This document shows positions 57,282 through 64,000 of a DNA stretch of 64,000 nucleotides, in pieces. Location: assembly GCF_030252345.1 (NCBI RefSeq), contig NZ_CP126980.1:8875501-8939500 (forward strand), read 5' to 3'. A program made the translations under genes and the position numbers. Under the pieces are notes generated by a model. It worked only from the letters and a program-made list of their open reading frames with translations. It was not told the origin of the DNA and ran no database searches. The stretch is from Actinoplanes oblitus (GTDB lineage Bacteria > Actinomycetota > Actinomycetes > Mycobacteriales > Micromonosporaceae). The first letter of the stretch is position 1. The number at the start of each line of letters is the position of its first letter.

Positions 57282-58280
57282 TTAAACGTGATCTTGAACA
57301 CTGCCGCCGCGGAGCCACATCTCGATCAGATAGAACGCGATCGACGAGCTCATCGGCACGCTCATCGGGACGCCGGTCTCCGGGTGCACGAAGCCGCCGG
57401 CGATCATCTTGGCGATCTCCTCCCGGGAGAACCAGCGCGCCTCGTCGATCTCCTCCGGATCCAGCCGCAACGGCTGCTCCGGATCGGCGGTGGCCAGGAA
57501 ACCCAGCATCAGCGAGCCCGGGTAGGGCCAGGGCTGGCTGGCCGCGTAGCGCAGCGAGGTGAGCCGCAGGCCGACCTCCTCGGCGACCTCGCGGGCCACC
57601 GCCGCCTCGGCGGACTCGCCGGGCTCGACGAAACCGGCCAGGCAGGAGAAGCGGGTCAACCCGTCCGGGCCGCGTCCCCAGGCCGCGTTGTGACCGAGCA
57701 GACAGCGACCGGCCGGACCGGCCACGCCGTCGTGCACCACCACGATCATCGCCGGGTCGGTCCGCGGCCACATCAGCGCGCCGTCCGGATCGGCTCTGGC
57801 CCAGCCGGCCTCGACCACGACCGTCGGCTTGCCGGAGCGCGGCGAGAACCGGTGGCTGGCGTGCCAGTTGGCGAGCGCGGCGGCGGCCGTGAAGAGCCCG
57901 GCGTCCCGGTCGTCGAGCAGGTGGCCGATCTCGCGCAGGGTCACCGGCCGGGACCCCTCGGCGGCCGGCAGCGCGGTGTCCATGGTCCAGAGCGGGGTGC
58001 CGTCGGTGTCCACCCCGAGGAACCAGCGCTCCGCGTCCGGCGCGTCGGCCGACGGCACCAGGACCAGCGTGGCACCGCCGTCGTCCCGGTCGGTGACCAG
58101 CGCGCGGCCGCCCGCGGCCAGGTCGACGAGCACCACCTGACCGCGTGGCCAGGCCTCGGCCAGCCAGGCCTCGTCCTTGCGCCGGTGCGCGGCGCGGTCC
58201 AGGGTGGTCCGCGCCAGCGGCGGGGTGCCGGGTTGCTCGCCGCCCAGGTCGGGCTGCTCCGGCTGCTCGGTGCTGGTCAC
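57282..58280 (-). CDS. nudC: NudC-like Nudix hydrolase lacking zinc cysteines
   Basis: 332 residues. The Nudix box GFVEPGESAEAAVAREVAEE, then the NudC signature SQPWPYPGSLMLGF. NudC hydrolyses NADH and removes NAD caps from RNA. In family members the Nudix domain is preceded by a Cys4 zinc ribbon (FCPxCG...C); here that region reads HRFSPRSGKPT and later ARADPDGALMWPRTDP, so all four Cys are gone. The call is secure; loss of zinc is an oddity. Confidence 0.9.
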   Translation of the reverse strand: MTSTEQPEQPDLGGEQPGTPPLARTTLDRAAHRRKDEAWLAEAWPRGQVVLVDLAAGGRALVTDRDDGGATLVLVPSADAPDAERWFLGVDTDGTPLWTMDTALPAAEGSRPVTLREIGHLLDDRDAGLFTAAAALANWHASHRFSPRSGKPTVVVEAGWARADPDGALMWPRTDPAMIVVVHDGVAGPAGRCLLGHNAAWGRGPDGLTRFSCLAGFVEPGESAEAAVAREVAEEVGLRLTSLRYAASQPWPYPGSLMLGFLATADPEQPLRLDPEEIDEARWFSREEIAKMIAGGFVHPETGVPMSVPMSSSIAFYLIEMWLRGGSVQDHV

Positions 58281-59596
58281 TGCGCGCTGCGCTCCACCAC
58301 GGTCAGGGCGGCCAGCTGGCCCTCGATCTTCTCGGCGTCGCCGAGCACCACGATCACCGCGCGGGACGGGGCCAGGTGCCTGGCCGCCACCTCGGCGACC
58401 TGCTCGCGGGTGGCGGCGGCCAGCGCGGCCGAGTGCTCGCGCAGGTGCTCGAGGCGCAGCCCGAACCCGGCGTAGACGCTGGCCACCCCGGCCAGGCCGG
58501 CCTGGGTGGACATGCCCAGCCGGAGGGTGCCCAGGGCGTAGCGCCGGGCCTGCTCCAGCTCCTCCTCGCCGGGCGGGAGGCTGGCGATGCGGCCCAGTTC
58601 GTAGCTGGTCTCGAGCAGCGACGGGCCGGTCACCTCGGTGGCCACGTCGGCCGCGGCGAGCAGGGCGGAACCGGCCACGAAGTGCTCGACCACCGAGTGG
58701 GAGCCGTAGGTGTAGCCCTTGTCCTCCCGGATGTTCTCCACCCAGCGGGACGAGAAGTAACCGCCGAAGACCAGGTTGGCCAGGGTGAGGGCGGCGTAGT
58801 CCGGATCGGTGCGGGTCAGCGCGGGCAGCGCGATCCGCAGCGAGGACTGCACCGAGCCGGGCCGGTCGACCAGCAGCAGCGGGCCGGGCTGGAGCGCCGG
58901 GGTGGGCGGGATGTCGCCGTCGCGCGCCTCGCCGGTCCAGCCGCCGAGGGTCTTCTCCGCCACGTCGATGGCCTGCTCCGGGTCGATGTCGCCGACCAGG
59001 ACCAGGACGGCGCCGCCCGGGCGGACCCGGTCGGCGTGCAGCTCGCGCAGGGCCTCCGGCTCGACGGCGCGGACGTCCTCCGGCGCCGGGGTCTGCACCG
59101 CGTACGGATGGGTCAGGTACATCCGCTTGAGCAGGGCCACCCGGGCCAGGTGGGCGGGCTGGCTGAGGGCGACCTGGATGTTGTCGACCAGGCGCTCCCG
59201 CTCGGTGACCACCTCCTCGCCCGGGTACGCCGCCCCGGTCAGCACCCCGGCCAGGATCTCCAGCGTCCGGGGCAGGCCGTCGACCAGCGCGTTGCCGCTG
59301 ATCTGCAGCCGGTCCGGGTCGGTCCCGGCGGCCAGGCCACCGCCGACCGCCTGCAGCTCGGCGGCGATGTCCAGCATCGTCATCGTGGCGGTGCCGGTGA
59401 ACAGCGACTGGGAGAGCAGGGTCGCCGCGGCCAGCGGGGCCCGGCCGAACGGGATGCGCAGCCGCACCTCGACCAGCGGCACCGACTCGCGGCGGATGGC
59501 GATCACCGTCAACCCGTTCGGCAGCTTGCGCTCGGCCTGGCGGGGCAGGGTCAACTCGGCGTCCGGAACCAGGTCCGGCAGGGTCTTGGTGGTCAC
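58277..59596 (-). CDS. M16 peptidase-like, inactive subunit
   Basis: 439 residues. Fold of M16B peptidases (RKLPNGLTVIAIRRESVPLV; GGWTGEARDGD-type linker; NLVFGGYFSSRWVENIREDK, GYTYGSHSVVEHF). The HxxEH zinc motif is absent: after RIPFGRAPLAAATLLSQSLF no His/Glu occur. It pairs with the active partner in the next gene, as is usual for two-subunit M16B enzymes. Start overlaps the upstream stop (ATGA). Confidence 0.9.
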   Translation of the reverse strand: MTTKTLPDLVPDAELTLPRQAERKLPNGLTVIAIRRESVPLVEVRLRIPFGRAPLAAATLLSQSLFTGTATMTMLDIAAELQAVGGGLAAGTDPDRLQISGNALVDGLPRTLEILAGVLTGAAYPGEEVVTERERLVDNIQVALSQPAHLARVALLKRMYLTHPYAVQTPAPEDVRAVEPEALRELHADRVRPGGAVLVLVGDIDPEQAIDVAEKTLGGWTGEARDGDIPPTPALQPGPLLLVDRPGSVQSSLRIALPALTRTDPDYAALTLANLVFGGYFSSRWVENIREDKGYTYGSHSVVEHFVAGSALLAAADVATEVTGPSLLETSYELGRIASLPPGEEELEQARRYALGTLRLGMSTQAGLAGVASVYAGFGLRLEHLREHSAALAAATREQVAEVAARHLAPSRAVIVVLGDAEKIEGQLAALTVVERSAQ

Positions 59597-60900
59597 GCTC
59601 CGGCTCCCGGCTTCACTTCGACGGTGGCGCGGCGCTCCGGCCGCAGGGTGGCCGCGGCGGCGACGATCTGCTCCGCGGTGACCTCACTGATCAGTTTGGG
59701 CAGTTCGTTGAGCAGCTCGGGGCGGCCGCGCTGCAACTCCAGCACGGCCATCGGCAGCGCCCGGCCGAGCACCTCGTCGGTGCCCTGCAGCAGGCGGGCG
59801 CCCATCCGCGCCTGGGTGCGCTCCAGCTCGCCCGGCTGGAGGCCGTCGGCGGCCAGCCGGTCCAGCTCCTCGTCGATGGTGCTGAGCACCTTGCCGGCGT
59901 CCCCGCCGGGCGGCATGTGCGCCTGGAGCAGCAGGGCGGTCGGGTTGCGCACCTGGTACTCGTCGCCCATGAAGCCGAGGTAGCCGCCGACGTTGGTGAC
60001 CGAGCGGTCGCGCTGGACCAGCCGCTCGACCAGGCGGGACGCGTCACCGTCGGTGAGCACCTCGGCGAGCACCGAGAACGGCAGGTAGGCGTCGAAGGCC
60101 CCGATCGGGTCGGGCACCCGGTAACCGGCGGCGACGGCGGGGAGCGGGGCGATCCGGTCGACGTAGGACTCGCGGCGCTCGCCGTCCAGGTCCGGCTCGG
60201 CGAAGTCGGGCAGCACCGGGGCCGGGCGGGCCGGCACGTCGCCGAAGTGCCGCTCGATCATCGCGGTCGCCTCGGCCACGTCGAAGTCGCCGGCGACCGA
60301 GAGCACCGCGTTGCCACAGGCGTAGTAGCGGTCGAAGAAGCCCTGCGCGTCGGCGACCGTGGCGCTCTCCAGGTCCTCGAACGAGCCGTAGCCGTCGTGC
60401 GCGTTGGGGAACGTCCGGAACATCACCGGGGGCAGCTTCAACCAGGGGAAGCCGCCGTACGGCCGGTTCAGCACGTTGACCCGGATCTCCTCCTTGACCA
60501 CGTCGACCTGGTTGCGCAGGTTCTCCTCGGTCAGGCGGGGGCCGCGCATCCGGTCGGCCTCGAGGAACAGGGCCCGCTCCAGCGCACCGGCCGGGAGCAC
60601 CTCGAAGTAGTCGGTGTAGTCCAGGTGGGTGGAGCCGTTGAAGCTGCCACCGGCACCCTGCACATGCCGGAAATGAGCCAGTTTCTCCAGATTTTCCGAG
60701 CCCTGGAACATCAGGTGCTCGAAGAGGTGGGCGAAGCCGGTCCGGCCCTCCGGCTCACTGCGGATGCCCACGTCGTAGACGACGGCGACACCGACGACCG
60801 GAGCGCTGCGGTCCGGCGAGAGGACCACCCGCAGACCGTTGGCGAGGGTGAACCGTTCGACCGGATATTTCGTCGCGGGGATCTGGATTCTGGACGCCAC
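59593..60900 (-). CDS. M16 zinc peptidase, active subunit
   Basis: 435 residues. RTGFAHLFEHLMFQGSENLE has the inverted zinc motif HLFEH, with the third ligand Glu ~76 residues on (VVKEEIRVN). C-terminal domain: NVGGYLGFMGDEYQVRNPTA. It forms a clam-shell protease with its partner; targets may be small peptides or signal sequences. Upstream is a divergent Rrf2 gene. Confidence 0.92.
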   Translation of the reverse strand: MASRIQIPATKYPVERFTLANGLRVVLSPDRSAPVVGVAVVYDVGIRSEPEGRTGFAHLFEHLMFQGSENLEKLAHFRHVQGAGGSFNGSTHLDYTDYFEVLPAGALERALFLEADRMRGPRLTEENLRNQVDVVKEEIRVNVLNRPYGGFPWLKLPPVMFRTFPNAHDGYGSFEDLESATVADAQGFFDRYYACGNAVLSVAGDFDVAEATAMIERHFGDVPARPAPVLPDFAEPDLDGERRESYVDRIAPLPAVAAGYRVPDPIGAFDAYLPFSVLAEVLTDGDASRLVERLVQRDRSVTNVGGYLGFMGDEYQVRNPTALLLQAHMPPGGDAGKVLSTIDEELDRLAADGLQPGELERTQARMGARLLQGTDEVLGRALPMAVLELQRGRPELLNELPKLISEVTAEQIVAAAATLRPERRATVEVKPGAGA

Positions 60901-60981
60901 CAGGTGACATTAGCGCGCTGCGTGACCGCCCGCGCCACTACGTGTGGCGGTCCGGCCGGGTCCCGTCATCCGGTAGCCCAC

Positions 60982-61011
60982 TTGACTCATCAAACCCATC
61001 TGATCCAGTAT
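60982..61011 (+). promoter_or_regulatory. candidate promoter of Rrf2-ABC operon
   Basis: -35 TTGACT, 18-bp spacer, then CAGTAT (61006-61011). It faces the Rrf2 gene. A second AT-rich element (TAGATTTAACG, about 61028) sits nearer and may be the operator. Confidence 0.45.
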
Positions 61012-61066
61012 TCCCATCCAACAGATAGATTTAACGAAGTTTGATCCGCCGGGAGGAGGCTCCGCC

Positions 61067-61480
61067 GTGTACGTCTCGGCACGCACCGACTACGCCGTCC
61101 GCGCCATGCTCGCCGTCACCGCGGCGCATCCACGTCTGGTCAAGGCCGCCGGGCTGGCGGCCGCGCAGGACATCCCGCTGAGCTTCCTGCAGGGCATCCT
61201 GCTCGACCTGCGCCGCGCCGGCCTGCTGCACAGCCACCGCGGCGTGGACGGCGGGTACGCCCTGGCCCGCGCCGCCGAGGAGATCACCGTGGGCGACGTG
61301 GTCCGCGCCGTCGGCGGCGCGCTCACCACGGTCCGCGGCCTCCCCACCGCCACCGCCACCTATCACGGCGCGGCGACCGCACTGCACGACGTCTGGATCG
61401 CCGTCGAAGCCGCCATCGAGGGTGTGGTCGACCACCGGACCCTTGCCGAACTCTCCACCATCGCCACAAAGCAGAACTAG
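61067..61480 (+). CDS. Rrf2-family regulator without cysteines
   Basis: 137 residues, GTG start with GGGAGGAGG upstream. Winged HTH: SARTDYAVRAMLAVTAAHPR, GLAAAQDIPLSFLQGILLDL, RRAGLLHSHRGVDGGYALAR, then EEITVGDVVRAVGG. There is no Cys, so it cannot be an IscR/NsrR-type Fe-S sensor; related CymR-type members control sulfur genes. It precedes the ABC transporter operon and probably regulates it. Confidence 0.85.
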   Translation: MYVSARTDYAVRAMLAVTAAHPRLVKAAGLAAAQDIPLSFLQGILLDLRRAGLLHSHRGVDGGYALARAAEEITVGDVVRAVGGALTTVRGLPTATATYHGAATALHDVWIAVEAAIEGVVDHRTLAELSTIATKQN

Positions 61481-61491
61481 GAGTCCCGAGC

Positions 61492-62571
61492 ATGCGTTCC
61501 CGCACCCTTCGTGCGCTCGCCCTTGGCACCGCCGCCCTCGCGGCCACGACCGCGCTGACCGCCTGCGGATCATCCGACGACGACAAGAAGTCCGACACCG
61601 CGGCCGGCGCCGCGGCCGAGGCGAAGACCCTCAAGCTGGGCTATTTCCCGAACATCACCCACGCGCCGGCCCTGGTCGGCGTCAACAAGGGCCTGTTCGC
61701 CGACGCCCTGACCGGCACCGAGCTGAAGACGCAGACCTTCAACGCCGGACCGGCCGCGATCGAGGCGCTGCTCTCCGGCGCGATCGACGCCACCTACATC
61801 GGCCCGAACCCGGCGATCAACGGCTGGGCCAAGTCCGACGGCCAGGCCCTGAAGATCATCGCGGGCAGCACCTCCGGCGGCGCCGGCCTGGTGGTCAAGG
61901 AGGGCATCAACAGCCCGGCCGACCTCAAGGGCAAGAAGATCGCCACCCCGCAGCTGGGCAACACCCAGGACGTCGCGCTGCGCGCCTGGCTCAAGGAGAA
62001 CGGCCTCAACGCCGACACCAACGGCGGCGGCGACGTCTCGATCCTGCCGCAGGACAACGCCACCGCGGTGCAGGCCTTCGCCCAGGGCTCGATCGACGGC
62101 GCCTGGGTGCCGGAGCCGAACCTGAGCAAGATGCGGCTGGAGTCCAAGGGCAAGCTGCTGGTCGACGAGAAGACCCTGTGGCCGAACCAGGACTTCGTCA
62201 CCACCCACCTGATCGTCAGCCAGAAGTTCCTCAAGGAGTACCCGGGCACGGTCAAGAAGCTGCTGCAGGGGCACATCGCGGCGGTCAAGTACATCAACGA
62301 CGACAAGGCCGGCGCGCAGAAGGCGGCGAACGACCAGATCAAGGCGCTGACCAGCAAGCCGCTCAAGGACGAGATCCTGGCCGCCGCGTTCGGGAATCTC
62401 AAGTTCACCAACGACCCGATCGCCGGCTCGCTGTTCACCAGCGCCAAGCACGCGGAGGAGGTCGGCCTGCTCAAGCCGGTCGACCTGAAGGGCATCTACG
62501 ACCTCGGCCCGCTGAACGAGCTGCTCACGGCGAACGGGCAGCCCGCGGTCAGCGACGCCGCGGCATCCTGA
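61492..62571 (+). CDS. ABC transporter substrate-binding lipoprotein
   Basis: 359 residues. Lipobox LTACGSS after a signal peptide (RTLRALALGTAALAATTALT). LKLGYFPNITHAPALVGVNK and IGPNPAINGWAKSDGQALKI match the SsuA/NrtA/TauA family for aliphatic sulfonates, taurine or nitrate. With the Rrf2 regulator, sulfonate/sulfur uptake is the best guess. Ligand not decidable. Confidence 0.88.
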   Translation: MRSRTLRALALGTAALAATTALTACGSSDDDKKSDTAAGAAAEAKTLKLGYFPNITHAPALVGVNKGLFADALTGTELKTQTFNAGPAAIEALLSGAIDATYIGPNPAINGWAKSDGQALKIIAGSTSGGAGLVVKEGINSPADLKGKKIATPQLGNTQDVALRAWLKENGLNADTNGGGDVSILPQDNATAVQAFAQGSIDGAWVPEPNLSKMRLESKGKLLVDEKTLWPNQDFVTTHLIVSQKFLKEYPGTVKKLLQGHIAAVKYINDDKAGAQKAANDQIKALTSKPLKDEILAAAFGNLKFTNDPIAGSLFTSAKHAEEVGLLKPVDLKGIYDLGPLNELLTANGQPAVSDAAAS

Positions 62572-62597
62572 CGGACCGACGGGAGGGCGAGTAGAGC

Positions 62598-63374
62598 ATG
62601 AGCATCCTCGAGACCACCGGCGTCGCCACCGACGCGGTGGTGCGCATCGAGAACGTCTCCAAGACGTACGGGTCGGGGAGCAACGCTCTGCTCGCCCTCG
62701 ACCGGGTCTCCCTGGACGTCCGGCGCGGCGAGTTCGTCTGCCTGCTGGGCGCCTCCGGCTGCGGCAAGAGCACGCTGCTCTCGCTGGTGGCCGGCCTCGA
62801 CAGGATCAGCGGCGGCACCCTGGACACCGGCGGCCACCAGGTCGCGCTGATGTTCCAGGAGGCCGCCCTCTTCCCCTGGCTCTCGGTCTCCGGCAACGTC
62901 GAGCTGCCGCTGCGGCTGCAGGGCGTCGGCAAGGCGGAGCGCCGCCGGCGGGCCGGCGAGCTGCTGGAGATCGTCCGGCTGGGCGGCTTCGGCGAGAAGC
63001 GCCCGCACGAGCTCTCCGGCGGCATGCGGCAGCGCGTCGCGCTGGCCCGGGCACTCGCCCAGGACGCCGACGTGCTGCTGATGGACGAGCCGTTCGGCGC
63101 GCTCGACGCGATGACCCGGGACATCCTGCACGACGAGCTGGAGCGGATCTGGCGCGAGCAGGAGCTGACCGTGCTCTTCGTGACCCACAACGTGCGCGAG
63201 GCGGTCCGGCTGGGCGACCGGGTGATCCTGCTGAGCAGCCGGCCGGGCCGGGTGATCGAGGACTTCCCGATCAAGCACCCGCGCCCCCGGCGCATCGACT
63301 CCCCCGAGGTCTCCGGCCAGGCCGCCGAGATCACCGACCGGCTCCGCGCGGAGGTCGCCCGTCATGCCCACTGA
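62598..63374 (+). CDS. ABC transporter ATPase (SsuB/TauB-like)
   Basis: 258 residues. Walker A GASGCGKST, Q-loop MFQEAALFPWL, signature LSGGMRQRVALARALAQ, Walker B VLLMDEPFGALDAMTRD and the His switch VTHNVREAV. Drives the transporter of the upstream binding protein. Its end overlaps the permease start by 11 bp. Confidence 0.92.
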   Translation: MSILETTGVATDAVVRIENVSKTYGSGSNALLALDRVSLDVRRGEFVCLLGASGCGKSTLLSLVAGLDRISGGTLDTGGHQVALMFQEAALFPWLSVSGNVELPLRLQGVGKAERRRRAGELLEIVRLGGFGEKRPHELSGGMRQRVALARALAQDADVLLMDEPFGALDAMTRDILHDELERIWREQELTVLFVTHNVREAVRLGDRVILLSSRPGRVIEDFPIKHPRPRRIDSPEVSGQAAEITDRLRAEVARHAH

Positions 63375-64000
63375 TCACCACGCGCCGAGCGCCCCGGTCG
63401 GGCTCGGCGACGACGGCATCGGCCCGGCCCCCCAGAAGATCAAGGTGCTGTCCTCCGCCGAGGTCAGCGGCCTGGACGCGCTGGAGCTCGGCCCGAAGCG
63501 GGAGAAGGGCCGGCTCGGCCTGCGGATCTGGCGCAGCGCCTGGCCGAAATTGCTGGCCATCGCGATCGTGCTGCTGGCCTGGGAGCTCGCCTACCTGAGC
63601 GAGTGGAAGCCGGCCTACGTCTTCCCCTCCCCCGGCAAGGTCTTCCCGCAGCTCTGGGACCTGGTCACCACCGCGGACTTCTGGGACGGCGTCCGGCTGA
63701 CCATGACCCGGGCGATCACCGGCTTCGCCCTGGCGGTGACCATCGGCACGGTGATCGGTGCCGCGGTGTCCCGGTTCGCGCCGCTGCGCGCCGCGATCGG
63801 CTCGCTGATCACCGGCCTGCAGACGATGCCGTCGATCATGTGGTTCCCGCTCGCCATCCTGCTGTTCCAGCTGGGCGAGAAGGCGATCATGTTTGTGGTC
63901 ATCATCGGTGCCGCGCCGTCCGTGGCGAACGGCCTGATCAGCGGCATCGACTACGTGCCACGAACCTGGCTGCGGGTCGGCCAGGTGATGGGGATGACGG
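63364..64000 (+). CDS. ABC transporter permease (SsuC-like), partial
   Basis: The first ~212 codons are in the window; the gene continues past the right edge. A long polar N-terminus (to about residue 55), then TM segments (LLAIAIVLLAWELAYLSE; ITGFALAVTIGTVIGAAVSR) and the loop SLITGLQTMPSIMWFPLAIL, GAAPSVANGLISGIDYVPRT typical of SsuC/TauC. Confidence 0.9.
   Translation, partial: MPTDHHAPSAPVGLGDDGIGPAPQKIKVLSSAEVSGLDALELGPKREKGRLGLRIWRSAWPKLLAIAIVLLAWELAYLSEWKPAYVFPSPGKVFPQLWDLVTTADFWDGVRLTMTRAITGFALAVTIGTVIGAAVSRFAPLRAAIGSLITGLQTMPSIMWFPLAILLFQLGEKAIMFVVIIGAAPSVANGLISGIDYVPRTWLRVGQVMGMT

Overview
The window looks like high-GC actinobacterial DNA, most likely Micromonosporaceae (Actinoplanes-like). 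This is inferred from codon use, a WhiB7-type regulator, a mycoredoxin, and a gene order that matches the Mycobacterium tuberculosis Rv3193c-Rv3199c neighbourhood (UPF0182, PDZ-Lon protease, DUF2342, ThiF-like, ABC1 kinase, whiB7, uvrD2, mycoredoxin, nudC).

Positions 1 to about 37,400 are the right part of a tailed-phage (siphovirus) prophage whose left end lies outside the window. It ends at an initiator tRNA gene (37,398-37,474), next to a tyrosine integrase. Leftward genes form two blocks. The late block (27,143 down to 7,375) holds HNH endonuclease, terminase, portal, MuF-like protein, scaffold, capsid, connectors, tail proteins including a tape measure and a -1 frameshifted chaperone, endolysin and holin. 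The early/replication block (6,962 to 1) holds HTH proteins, a RecB/Cas4-like exonuclease, an SSB-like protein, a DnaB-like ATPase, a resolvase-like nuclease, a primase split into zinc-finger and TOPRIM genes, a metallophosphoesterase and a sigma-like protein. A perfect actinobacterial LexA box lies between the blocks. A 19-bp operator-like sequence recurs at several phage promoters and start codons.

The most striking feature is the rightward operon 29,080-35,600. It holds about a dozen small genes of unknown function. Nine intergenic regions each carry what reads as a complete type II hammerhead ribozyme: open stem II GCC/GGC, GAAA, a stem III hairpin, UC at the cleavage site, a stem I hairpin, then CUGAYGA. 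Stems I and III covary between copies, and loop I can pair with a conserved UGCCA just downstream. Each ribozyme begins 1-28 nt after a stop codon. Self-cleavage would cut the polycistronic RNA into units of one to three genes, each ending in a stem III hairpin and starting with a 5'-OH stem I hairpin. The operon runs into an excisionase-like gene and the integrase.

Positions 37,475-41,967, between two identical initiator tRNA bodies, hold two divergent regulator/MFS-exporter pairs (MarR and XRE-cupin). From 42,113 on is ordinary host chromosome: UPF0182 protein, PDZ-Lon protease, DUF2342 metalloprotease, a DUF2064-like protein, a YgjP-like peptidase, a DUF5679 zinc ribbon, a ThiF-like protein beside a DnaA-box cluster, an ABC1 kinase, whiB7 with a uORF/attenuator leader, uvrD2, mycoredoxin, a phytanoyl-CoA dioxygenase-like protein, a NudC-like hydrolase without zinc cysteines, an M16 peptidase pair, and a sulfonate/nitrate-type ABC transporter operon led by an Rrf2 regulator and cut by the right edge.
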